Shown here: positions 6,663-13,866 of the stretch, piece by piece | Layout of the letters: each line of letters begins with the position of its first letter | Numbering within the stretch: the first letter of the stretch is position 1 | DNA from: Pseudomonadota bacterium | GTDB taxonomy: Bacteria > Desulfobacterota > Desulfovibrionia > Desulfovibrionales > Desulfovibrionaceae | DNA length: 13,866 bases | NCBI GenBank assembly: GCA_023426275.1 | Contig: JAFABC010000136.1 | Location: forward strand, 1-13,866 | Reading direction: 5' to 3' | Program-made: the position numbers and the translations under genes | Notes under the pieces: generated by a model | Database searches by the model: none | Told to the model about the DNA's origin: nothing | What the model saw: the letters and a program-made list of their open reading frames with translations, nothing else

Positions 6663-7391
6663 TCAGCCGCCGAGGTAGGCTTTTTTCACCTCGGGGTCGT
6701 TTTTGAGTTCGTCGGCCGTGCCCGACGTCTTGATCTCGCCCGTGTCGAGGACATAGCCCCGGTGGGCGAACGACAGGGCCACCTTGGCGTTCTGCTCGAT
6801 CAGCAGCACGGTCAGGCCCTCTTCATTGAGCTTTTTGAGCGTGCGGAACATCTCGTACATGAGCAGCGGCGCAAGCCCCATGCTCGGCTCGTCGAGCAAA
6901 ATGAAGTCGCAGCCCGTCATGATAGCCCGGCCCACGGCCAGCATCTGCTGCTCGCCGCCGGAAAGCGACTCGCTGCGCTGCTTGCGCCGCTCGGACAGCC
7001 GCGGGAAAAGCGACAGCACCCGGTCCAGGTCCCGGGCCACGGCCGCGTCCCCGTCCTTGCGGGCGTAGGTGGCCAGGATCAGATTTTCCATGACCGTGAG
7101 GTTGCCGAAAATGCGCCGGCCCTCGGGCGAGAGGTCCATGTGCAGCTTGCGCACGACGTCGTGGGGCTCCATGGAAAGGATGGACGTCCCGTCGTACTTG
7201 ATGTCGCCCTCCACCACCCTGGGGGCTTCTGGCGGCGGCAGGCGCATGATGGATAAAAGCGTGGTGGTCTTGCCCGCGCCGTTGGCCCCGATCAACGCGA
7301 CGATCTCCCCCCTGTTCACATGAAAGGAGATGCCGTGCAGGGCCTCGATGTTGCCGTACTTGACCCGGAGGTTTTCAACGGAGAGCAGCAT
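6663..7391 (-). CDS. livF: Branched-chain amino acid ABC transporter ATP-binding protein LivF
   Basis: This is one of the two ATPases powering the importer at the inner face of the membrane. The 242-residue product has Walker A GANGAGKTT (residues 35-43), the ABC signature LSGGEQQ (143-149), Walker B FILLDEP (163-169) and the family's characteristic IEQNA, where Gln200 stands in place of the usual switch His. The ATG at 7389-7391 overlaps the livG stop by one base (TGATG), indicating coupled translation. The open frame runs further upstream through livG in another frame, but that part is not LivF-like, so it is not a fusion. It is the last gene of the operon. Confidence 0.96.
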   Translation of the reverse strand: MLLSVENLRVKYGNIEALHGISFHVNRGEIVALIGANGAGKTTTLLSIMRLPPPEAPRVVEGDIKYDGTSILSMEPHDVVRKLHMDLSPEGRRIFGNLTVMENLILATYARKDGDAAVARDLDRVLSLFPRLSERRKQRSESLSGGEQQMLAVGRAIMTGCDFILLDEPSMGLAPLLMYEMFRTLKKLNEEGLTVLLIEQNAKVALSFAHRGYVLDTGEIKTSGTADELKNDPEVKKAYLGG

Positions 7392-8158
7392 CAGATTGTA
7401 TCGTCTCCCAGGTAGGCTTTGATGACTTCGGGGTTGTTCTGGATCTCCTCGGGCGTGCCCTCGGCGATGGTGGCCCCGAAGTCGATGACCTTGATCCACG
7501 AACACAGGGTCATGACCACGTCCATCTGATGCTCGATCATCCAGATGGACAGCCCGTAATCCTTGTGGATGTCGGCAATGAGCTTGATCAGCCCGTCCAC
7601 GTCGGCGGAGTTGAGCCCGGCGGCGGGTTCGTCGAGCATGAGCAGATCCGGCTTGATCGACAGCGCCCGGGCGATCTCCACCAGCCGTTGCACGCCATAG
7701 GGCAGGTTTTTCGGGAACTCCCCGGCCACCTCGCGCAGCCCCAGGCGTTCGAGCACCTCCATGGCGTGGTCCTCGATCTCGCGCTCGCGCTTCATGTAGC
7801 GCGGCGTGCGCAGGAAACAGTCGAGCAGGCCGTAGCCCAGGGCGTGGTATTGGGCGATGCGGATGTTGTCGAGCACCGTCATGTCGAACCACAGCCGGAT
7901 GTTTTGAAAGGTGCGGGCGATGCCCTTGGCCGTCACCTGATGCGGTTTGAGGCCCTTGATCGACTCGCCGTTGAAGAGAATCTCGCCGCGCGTGGGCTTG
8001 TAAAACCCGCTGACCAGGTTGAACACCGTGGTCTTGCCCGCGCCATTGGGGCCGATCAGCGCCGCGAGCTGGCCTCGTTCCAGGGACACGGAGAACTCCG
8101 ACACGGCGCACAGCCCGCCGAAGTTCTGCGTCATTTCCTTCACTTCCAGCAACGCCAC
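7391..8158 (-). CDS. livG: Branched-chain amino acid ABC transporter ATP-binding protein LivG
   Basis: LivG pairs with LivF to drive transport. The 255-residue product shows Walker A GPNGAGKTT (36-44), the signature LPYGVQR (152-158; a LivG-type variant of LSYGQQR), Walker B LLMLDEP (172-178) and the switch His in IEHQMDVVM (His210). The LivG-specific insert between Walker A and signature (QYHALGYGLLDCFLRTPR) is present. The start is GTG at 8156-8158, read GTG GCG TTG CTG, with AAGGGG just upstream. Only three bases separate it from the livM stop, and its own stop overlaps the livF start, so expression is tightly coupled. Confidence 0.96.
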   Translation of the reverse strand: MALLEVKEMTQNFGGLCAVSEFSVSLERGQLAALIGPNGAGKTTVFNLVSGFYKPTRGEILFNGESIKGLKPHQVTAKGIARTFQNIRLWFDMTVLDNIRIAQYHALGYGLLDCFLRTPRYMKREREIEDHAMEVLERLGLREVAGEFPKNLPYGVQRLVEIARALSIKPDLLMLDEPAAGLNSADVDGLIKLIADIHKDYGLSIWMIEHQMDVVMTLCSWIKVIDFGATIAEGTPEEIQNNPEVIKAYLGDDTI

Positions 8159-8161
8159 GGC

Positions 8162-9178
8162 CTACCCCTTGAACCTGTAGAATTTACGCAATCCCGGAAA
8201 CACGTCAGCCAGTTCCCGTCGTCCCATGATGCCCTCGGGACGAAACTGCATGAGCAGCACGAGCAGCAGCGGAATCACCACCCACTTGATGATCTGCAGG
8301 GGGCGCAGGGCCTCCATGAGCAGGGTCATGAGCACGGCCGCCATCACCGATCCCGAGAGCGACCCCATGCCGCCGAGGTAGACCATGACCATGACCTCGG
8401 TGGATTTGAGGATCGTAAACGAGCCCGGGTTCACGTAGCCGAGGATGTGGGCGAACAGCCCGCCGGCCAGACCGGCCAGCCCGCAGGACACCATGAAGGC
8501 CACCAGTTTGACCCGGTTGGTGTCCACGCTCATGATCTCGGCCGCGATCTCGTCCTGGCTGATGGCGTCCACGCCCTTGCCGAAGGTGGAATAGATGAAC
8601 CGGCGGATGAGCCAGACCGAAAAGATCGTGCCGATGATCACCCAGATCATGATCCAGGGCAGGTTGGCGGTCTTGTTCATGGCGCGCATGACGCCGCTCA
8701 TGCCCATAAACCCTCTGGCCCCGCCGATGATGTTGATGTTTTCGATGGTGGACTTGACGATGTAGGCGGCGGCGATGGTGATGATGGCCAGATAGTCGCC
8801 GCGGGTCTTAAACGAGGGGATGGCCACCAGCAGGCCGACCACCGAGGCGGCCAGCGCCCCGGCCAGCAGGATCACGGGGAACAGCCACACGGCCAGTTCC
8901 GGCGACAGCAGCGGCGCGCCGAAGGCCGAGGACTTGGCGAACAGCGCCACGGACAATACCGAGGACACGTAGGCGCCCACGGCCATGAATCCGGCATGGC
9001 CGCAGGAAAACTCCCCCATGTTCCCGTTGATGATGTTGAGGCTTGAGGAAAGGATGATGTTGACGCCCATGAACATGACCACCGACTGCCAGTAGAGGTT
9101 CATGGCTCCGGACTTGGAGGCCCATACCAGCACGGCGAAGACGATGGCCAGCAGGGCGGGAACACTCAGACGCTTCAT
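8162..9178 (-). CDS. livM: Branched-chain amino acid ABC transporter permease LivM
   Basis: LivM is one half of the membrane channel. The 338-residue protein is strongly hydrophobic with about eight to ten membrane segments. It carries the cytoplasmic coupling sequence AISQDEIAAEIMSVDTNRVK, followed by LAGLAGGLFAHILGYVNPGSF, both diagnostic of LivM. SLNIINGNMGEFSCGHAGFMAVGAY near residues 45-70 is the other family hallmark. The ATG at 9176-9178 has GGGAG upstream and lies 21 bases after livH. The LivM C-terminus here is short, without an extra domain. Confidence 0.96.
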   Translation of the reverse strand: MKRLSVPALLAIVFAVLVWASKSGAMNLYWQSVVMFMGVNIILSSSLNIINGNMGEFSCGHAGFMAVGAYVSSVLSVALFAKSSAFGAPLLSPELAVWLFPVILLAGALAASVVGLLVAIPSFKTRGDYLAIITIAAAYIVKSTIENINIIGGARGFMGMSGVMRAMNKTANLPWIMIWVIIGTIFSVWLIRRFIYSTFGKGVDAISQDEIAAEIMSVDTNRVKLVAFMVSCGLAGLAGGLFAHILGYVNPGSFTILKSTEVMVMVYLGGMGSLSGSVMAAVLMTLLMEALRPLQIIKWVVIPLLLVLLMQFRPEGIMGRRELADVFPGLRKFYRFKG

Positions 9179-9199
9179 AAGGCGACTCCCTGACTGGTC

Positions 9200-10123
9200 C
9201 TAGATTTTCGTCCGCCGGGCCACGCCGAACAGGCCGGTCGGCCGGATGGACAGGATGAGCAGCAAAATGGAAAACGCGATCAGGTCGCGGAAGGTGGACG
9301 GGAAAAAGGCCACCACCATGATTTCCACGAACCCGAGCAAAAAGCCCCCGGCAAAGGCCCCGGCAATGGAGCCGATGCCGCCGACCACGGCCGCGATGAA
9401 GGCCTTCCAGCCGATCAGCGCCCCCATGTAGGGATCGAGCACCGGATAGGTCATGGCGAAAAACAGCCCGGCCAATCCGGCGAACGCCGACCCCAGCACG
9501 AAAGTGAACACAATAACCGTATCCACGGGGATGCCCATGAGCGGCACGGCGAAGCGGTCGTAGGAGATGGCCTGCATGGCCATGCCGATCTTGGTGCGGC
9601 TGATGATGAAGTGCAGCACCAGAAAGGACAGGATGGCCACGGCGATGACCATGAGCTTGATGTTGGTGACCGAGACCCCGGCGATGTCGAACACGTTGGT
9701 CGGGATGAGCGTCGGGAAGCTCTTGCGGCTGGCCCCGAGCAGGGCGAGGTTGCCGTTTTCGAGGATCAGGCCGCACATCAGGGCCGTGATGACGACGTAA
9801 AGGCGGTTGACGCCCTTGCGGCGCAGCGGCCGGTAGGCCACCCGCTCCAGGGTCACGCCGACCATGGCCGTCAGGATCATGGTCACGGGCACGGCCAGGG
9901 CGAGGACCAGCCAGCCGGGCAGACCGGGGATGACCCCGTACGAGCCGAGCAAAAAGGTGCAGACGAAAAAGGCGATATAGGCCCCGACCATGAAAATGTC
10001 GCCGTGCGCGAAGTTGATCAGCAGCAACACGCCGTAGACCATGCAGTAGCCAAGGGCGATCAGTGAATAAAAACTCCCCCATTGCAGGGCGTTCAAAATA
10101 TTTTGCAACAGGCTTTGCAACAA
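9200..10123 (-). CDS. livH: Branched-chain amino acid ABC transporter permease LivH
   Basis: LivH is the second channel subunit and partners LivM. The 307-residue product has the family sequences YSLIALGYCMVYGVLLLINFAHGD near the N-terminus and the coupling helix MAMQAISYDRFAVPLMGIPVDT, then LAGLFFAMTYPVLDPYMG and GGIGSIAGAFAGG. The start appears to be TTG at 10121-10123: AAGGGGG (10130-10136) lies six bases upstream, no ATG occurs before the first membrane segment, and family alignment by eye supports MLQSLLQNILNAL as the N-terminus. The next codon is also TTG. It is separated from livJ by 147 bases containing a large hairpin. Confidence 0.94.
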   Translation of the reverse strand: MLQSLLQNILNALQWGSFYSLIALGYCMVYGVLLLINFAHGDIFMVGAYIAFFVCTFLLGSYGVIPGLPGWLVLALAVPVTMILTAMVGVTLERVAYRPLRRKGVNRLYVVITALMCGLILENGNLALLGASRKSFPTLIPTNVFDIAGVSVTNIKLMVIAVAILSFLVLHFIISRTKIGMAMQAISYDRFAVPLMGIPVDTVIVFTFVLGSAFAGLAGLFFAMTYPVLDPYMGALIGWKAFIAAVVGGIGSIAGAFAGGFLLGFVEIMVVAFFPSTFRDLIAFSILLLILSIRPTGLFGVARRTKI

Positions 10124-10129
10124 CGGGAA

Positions 10130-10136
10130 CCCCCTT
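10130..10136 (-). promoter_or_regulatory. Ribosome-binding site supporting the TTG start of livH
   Basis: AAGGGGG on the minus strand lies six bases before TTG 10121-10123. No ATG or GTG in frame is better placed. Confidence 0.65.
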
Positions 10137-10191
10137 GGCGCGGTGGTTTGCCGTTGCGACCGCCCTGCCGGCGGCCGCTCCCGGCCGAAAC

Positions 10192-10233
10192 CGCGCGGGA
10201 CGTCGCGATGTCGCCAGGGCGACGTCCCACGCG
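10192..10233 (-). promoter_or_regulatory. Large hairpin between livJ and livH, probable message-stabilising or attenuating element
   Basis: GGGACGTCGC (10197-10206) and GCGACGTCCC (10219-10228) form a perfect 10-bp stem with a 12-base loop. After one mismatch, CGCG (10192-10195) and CGCG (10230-10233) extend it by four pairs. No T-run follows on either strand, so it is not a plain intrinsic terminator. Its place after the binding-protein gene and before the permease gene is where many ABC operons have a hairpin that lets the binding protein be made in excess. Confidence 0.55.
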
Positions 10234-10270
10234 GGCGGATGCCATCCGACGAGAATCCGCCGGAATCAGC

Positions 10271-11437
10271 CTACGGACAAACGGACTTGTAGAAGGCGAA
10301 CTTGCCGGCGTCGTTGATCTTGACCACCACGGCGCACTTGATGGGATCGTGGGGGCCGGAGGCCGGATAGGACATGTTGCCGGTGATGCCCTCGAACTTC
10401 TTGATGCCGGCCATGGCCTGCATCAGCGCCTCGCGGTCCTTGGCCACGTCACCGGTGATGGTCTTCATGGACTTGATGGCGTCGATCATGAGGTTGGTGC
10501 CGTCCCAGGTGAGGGCGGCCACGTCGTCAGGGGTCTTGCCGTACTGCTTGGTGTACTCGTCGATAAATTCCTTGGTCTTGCCCTTGGCGCCGGCGGCGGC
10601 GTAGTGGGTGACGAAAAAGTAGCCCTTGCAGTCAGCGCCGCAAAGACCCATCAGGTCGCCCGACCCCCAGGAGTCGCTGCCGAGCACGGGCTTGTTGAAG
10701 CCCAGCGCCTTGGCCTGCTTCACGATCAGCGGCACCTCGTTGTAGTACTGGGGCACGAACAGGACATCCGCGCCGGACTTGGCGATGTTGGTCAGCTGGG
10801 CCGAGAAGTCCACATCCTTGGTGGTGAAGGTCTCGAAGGCCACGACCGAGCCGGGACCATGCATCTTTTCAAAGGCGGCCTTGAAGTCCTCGGCCAGTCC
10901 CTTGGGATAGTCGGACGCGATGTCGTAGAGCACGGCGGCCTTCTTGGCCTTGAATTCCTCGGTGGCGAACTTGGCGGCCGTGGGGCCCTGGAAGGTGTCG
11001 AGGAAGCAGCCGCGGAAGACGAAGGGCCGATCCTTGGTGGTGTTGGGATTGGTGGACCAGGGCGCCATCATGGGCGTTTGCAGGTCGTTGGAGGTTTCGG
11101 CGGCGGGCACGGCCTGCTTGCTGGACTGCGGACCGACGATGCCGAGGACCTCGTCCTGGGTGATGAGCTTGCGCGCGGCGGACAGGGCGGACTCGGCCTT
11201 GGATTCATTGTCCTCGTAGAGGAACTCCACCATGTACTTCTTGCCGCCGACCTGAATGCCGCCGGCGTCGTTGATTTTCTTTTTGAGCATCTCGGCGGCG
11301 TTCTTCGAGGACTCGCCCACATCCGGGATATCGCCAGTCATGGGGATGTTGAAACCCAGTTTGATGGTATCCGCCGCCCGGGCCGGCGCGGCCATACCAA
11401 AGACAAGCAAAAGGGCGATGAGCCAGGACCTTTTCAT
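10271..11437 (-). CDS. livJ: Branched-chain amino acid ABC transporter periplasmic binding protein
   Basis: This protein captures the substrate in the periplasm and delivers it to LivHM. The 388-residue precursor has a Sec signal peptide (MKRSWLIALLLVFGMAAPARA, cleaved near residue 21-22). It then shows the type-I periplasmic fold sequences DTIKLGFNIPMTGDIPDVG, VLGIVGPQSS, TPMMAPWSTNPNTT and FVPQYYNEVPLIVKQAKALG. Two Cys in LCGADCKG could form a disulfide. The start at 11435-11437 is chosen because AGGAGG lies five bases upstream and a signal peptide begins there; an upstream in-frame ATG (11468-11470) would put charged residues before it. It is the first gene of the liv operon. Specificity (Leu/Ile/Val versus Ala or other amino acids) cannot be read from the sequence. 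Confidence 0.94.
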   Translation of the reverse strand: MKRSWLIALLLVFGMAAPARAADTIKLGFNIPMTGDIPDVGESSKNAAEMLKKKINDAGGIQVGGKKYMVEFLYEDNESKAESALSAARKLITQDEVLGIVGPQSSKQAVPAAETSNDLQTPMMAPWSTNPNTTKDRPFVFRGCFLDTFQGPTAAKFATEEFKAKKAAVLYDIASDYPKGLAEDFKAAFEKMHGPGSVVAFETFTTKDVDFSAQLTNIAKSGADVLFVPQYYNEVPLIVKQAKALGFNKPVLGSDSWGSGDLMGLCGADCKGYFFVTHYAAAGAKGKTKEFIDEYTKQYGKTPDDVAALTWDGTNLMIDAIKSMKTITGDVAKDREALMQAMAGIKKFEGITGNMSYPASGPHDPIKCAVVVKINDAGKFAFYKSVCP

Positions 11438-11560
11438 GGACGCCTCCTGTTTACAGTCAATTTCAAGCACTTACAGCCAACATAAATTCCTTGGGAAATA
11501 CATGAACTCGGCGGCGATGGGAATCCCCTCCGGGCCCCCGTAACACATATTTGTGAAAAT

Positions 11561-11596
11561 CCGGCTGCGGAAAACAGGGACTTTTTCCGCAGCCGG
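11561..11596 (-). terminator. Hairpin terminator after alanine dehydrogenase
   Basis: CCGGCTGCGGAAAA (11561-11574) and TTTTCCGCAGCCGG (11583-11596) are perfect 14-bp arms with an eight-base loop. On the minus strand a weak ATTTTC follows the stem. It starts 13 bases past the ald stop and probably separates ald from livJ, though read-through is possible. Confidence 0.7.
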
Positions 11597-11608
11597 CGGG
11601 GCGATACA

Positions 11609-12715
11609 TCAGGCCAAAACCGTGGCCAACGGGGCCAGGGGCAGATCGAACGCCTCGGCCACGCCAGCGAAGGTGATCTTGCCGTCGCAGGTGTTGAGCC
11701 CCAGGGCCAGGGCCGGGTCCTGGCGCAGGGCGTCCAGGCCCTTGGCCGCGAGCTTCAGGGCATAGGGAAGGGTCTGGTTGCACAGCGCGTAGGTGGAGGT
11801 GCGGGGCACCGCGCCGGGCATGTTGGCCACGCCGTAGTGGACCACCCCGTCGATGACGTAGGTGGGGTCCTTGTGGGTGGTGGCCTTGATGGTTTCCACG
11901 CAGCCGCCCTGGTCCACGGCCACGTCCACGATGACCGAGCCTTCCTTCATGGTGGGCAGCATGTCGCGGGTGACCAGATGCGGGGCCTTGGCCCCGGGGA
12001 TGAGCACCGCGCCGATGAGCAGGTCGGCGTAGGTCACGGCCTTGCGGATGTTGGCCTCGTTGCTGGCCATGGTGACCACGCGGCCCTGGTAAATATCGTC
12101 GAGGTACTGCAACTTGGCGTGGTTGACGTCGAGGACCGTGACCTGGGCGCCCATGCCGACGGCCAGCTTGCAGGCGTTGGAGCCGACCATGCCCGCGCCG
12201 ACCACCACCACCGAGGCTTGCGGCACGCCGGGGACGCCGCCAAGCAGGATGCCCCGTCCGCCCTGGGACTTCTCCAGGGCGTGGGCGCCGACCTGCGGGG
12301 CCATGCGGCCGGCCACCTCGCTCATGGGGATGAGCAGCGGCAGTTCGCCGTTTGGCAGCTGCACGGTCTCGTAGGCCACGCCGGTGGTGCCCGAGGCGAG
12401 CAGCGCGTCGGTCAGCGGCCGGTCGGCGGCCAGATGCAGGTAGGTGAAGAGCAAAAGTCCCTTGCGCAGGTACTGGTATTCGGAGGCGATGGGCTCCTTG
12501 ACCTTGATGACCATCTCCGCGCCCCAGGCCGTGGCCGCATCGACAAGTTTGGCACCCGCCTCGGCATACTGCGCGTCGGCCAGCCCCGAGCCCAGTCCCG
12601 CTCCGGCCTCGACCAGCACCTCATGGCCCCGGCGGGCCAGGGTGGCCACCGCGCCCGGCGTCATGGCCACCCGATTCTCCAGCGTTTTGATTTCCTTGGG
12701 GATACCGATGATCAT
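11609..12715 (-). CDS. ald: Alanine dehydrogenase (NAD-dependent)
   Basis: Ald reversibly converts L-alanine, water and NAD to pyruvate, ammonia and NADH in the cytoplasm. The 368-residue product matches family length. Key residues are visible: Arg15 in ENRVAMTP, Lys73 in IKVKEP, His94 in TYLHLAADRP, the Rossmann motif GAGMVGSNA after GGVPGVPQ, and the Asp in VAVDQGGC. These correspond to the substrate-binding and catalytic residues known from the Mycobacterium and Phormidium enzymes. The ATG at 12713-12715 has GAGGAG five bases upstream. A promoter candidate with overlapping inverted repeats lies about 120 bases upstream. It precedes livJ on the same strand but has its own terminator. Confidence 0.97.
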   Translation of the reverse strand: MIIGIPKEIKTLENRVAMTPGAVATLARRGHEVLVEAGAGLGSGLADAQYAEAGAKLVDAATAWGAEMVIKVKEPIASEYQYLRKGLLLFTYLHLAADRPLTDALLASGTTGVAYETVQLPNGELPLLIPMSEVAGRMAPQVGAHALEKSQGGRGILLGGVPGVPQASVVVVGAGMVGSNACKLAVGMGAQVTVLDVNHAKLQYLDDIYQGRVVTMASNEANIRKAVTYADLLIGAVLIPGAKAPHLVTRDMLPTMKEGSVIVDVAVDQGGCVETIKATTHKDPTYVIDGVVHYGVANMPGAVPRTSTYALCNQTLPYALKLAAKGLDALRQDPALALGLNTCDGKITFAGVAEAFDLPLAPLATVLA

Positions 12716-12820
12716 ACGCGCTCCTCATGGGGACAGGATTGTTACAGGGTTGCACATCCCTTCGGCCCGGGCGGGCCCGGAACGGGGTCACGCTCGGTAT
12801 TGATGGTTTTTTGTAAACGA

Positions 12821-12849
12821 ATTTTCGGAAAATAACAATATTGTCCGAA
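12821..12849. promoter_or_regulatory. Cluster of inverted repeats, candidate operator between ald and purU
   Basis: Three symmetric elements overlap in 29 bases: ATTTTC-G-GAAAAT (12821-12833), the perfect palindrome ACAATATTGT (12835-12844), and spaced arms TTCGGA (12824-12829) / TCCGAA (12844-12849). They sit in the AT-rich centre of an otherwise GC-rich divergent intergenic region, over the likely ald promoter. This is what a dimeric regulator's site looks like, but no regulator gene is in the window to match it to. Confidence 0.4.
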
Positions 12850-12862
12850 TAATCTTTGGCAA
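12835..12862 (-). promoter_or_regulatory. Candidate promoter of ald
   Basis: The minus strand has TTGCCA (12857-12862, five of six to the -35 consensus), a 16-base spacer, then TATTGT (12835-12840, four of six to the -10 consensus). The start point would be near 12828, giving a leader of about 110 bases. The palindromes at 12821-12849 overlap it. Confidence 0.4.
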
Positions 12863-12950
12863 AACCCGACTGGCTTCAAAAACCGTTCTGCGGTATGGGC
12901 TTGGCCCCGGCGGTCCGCCGCCGGCATCCCACAAAAGGACCTTCGCCGTC

Positions 12951-13808
<858 letters not shown>

Positions 13809-13826
13809 GAAAAACGCCTCCGGCGG

Positions 13827-13849
13827 CCGGGGGGCATGATGCCCCCCGG
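13827..13849 (+). terminator. Near-perfect palindromic hairpin after purU
   Basis: CCGGGGGGCAT (13827-13837) and ATGCCCCCCGG (13839-13849) are perfect 11-base complements around one base, and would fold with a small loop. It starts 18 bases past the purU stop. No T-run is seen before the window ends (ACCCCCTCG follows), so it is a probable but not proven terminator. Confidence 0.45.
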
Positions 13850-13866
13850 ACCCCCTCGATAGTTCT

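Noticed and set aside
6663..8111. Apparent 482-residue fusion ending in LivF
   Set aside because: The N-terminal half is an out-of-frame reading of livG (Arg/Pro/Gly-rich); the LivF start at 7389-7391 overlapping the livG stop is the normal arrangement.
7529..9046. 505-codon plus-strand open frame opposite livG and livM
   Set aside because: It is antisense to clear transporter genes and composed of His/Asp/Gly-rich shadow sequence with no family features.
11438..11560. Possible livJ promoter (TTCATG with TATGTT 16 bases on)
   Set aside because: Only three of six bases match the -35 consensus; a promoter is likely in this gap but this pair is too weak to call.

Overview
The window reads as ordinary chromosomal DNA from a GC-rich Gram-negative bacterium. 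The proteins look most like those of Desulfovibrio-type sulfate reducers (Desulfovibrionaceae). That placement is a judgement from protein flavour and the presence of an outer-membrane protein, not from a search. No tRNA, rRNA, CRISPR array, insertion sequence or phage gene was seen.

Layout. (1) 1-3366, minus strand: the str operon, read rpsL-rpsG-fusA-tuf (tuf cut off by the window edge), driven by a good sigma70-type promoter just upstream of rpsL. (2) 3387-4043, minus: a small secreted outer-membrane beta-barrel protein with its own terminator. It resembles the PagL/acyloxyacyl-hydrolase barrels but seems to lack their catalytic pair. (3) 4044-4358: a gene-free stretch, then a 94-residue helical protein on the plus strand. 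(4) 4750-5142, minus: a DgkA-family membrane lipid kinase. (5) 5272-6544, minus: an unrecognised acidic, Thr/Ser/Asp-rich protein with a 13-14-residue internal repeat, a sigma54-like promoter upstream and a terminator downstream. (6) 6608-11437, minus: a complete branched-chain-amino-acid-type ABC importer, livJ-livH-livM-livG-livF, ending in a strong terminator. (7) 11561-12715, minus: alanine dehydrogenase, with its own hairpin terminator. (8) 12951-13808, plus: formyltetrahydrofolate deformylase (purU), divergent from ald across an AT-rich region with several overlapping inverted repeats.

How the genes work together. Region 1 supplies ribosomal proteins S12 and S7 and elongation factors G and Tu. 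Regions 6 and 7 lie head to tail and could form an amino-acid uptake and oxidation module: the importer brings in hydrophobic amino acids, and Ald interconverts alanine and pyruvate with NAD. PurU releases formate from 10-formyl-THF, balancing one-carbon units. The least explained parts are the repeat protein at 5330-6466, the PagL-like barrel, and the ald/purU control region. I found no convincing new multi-gene system.
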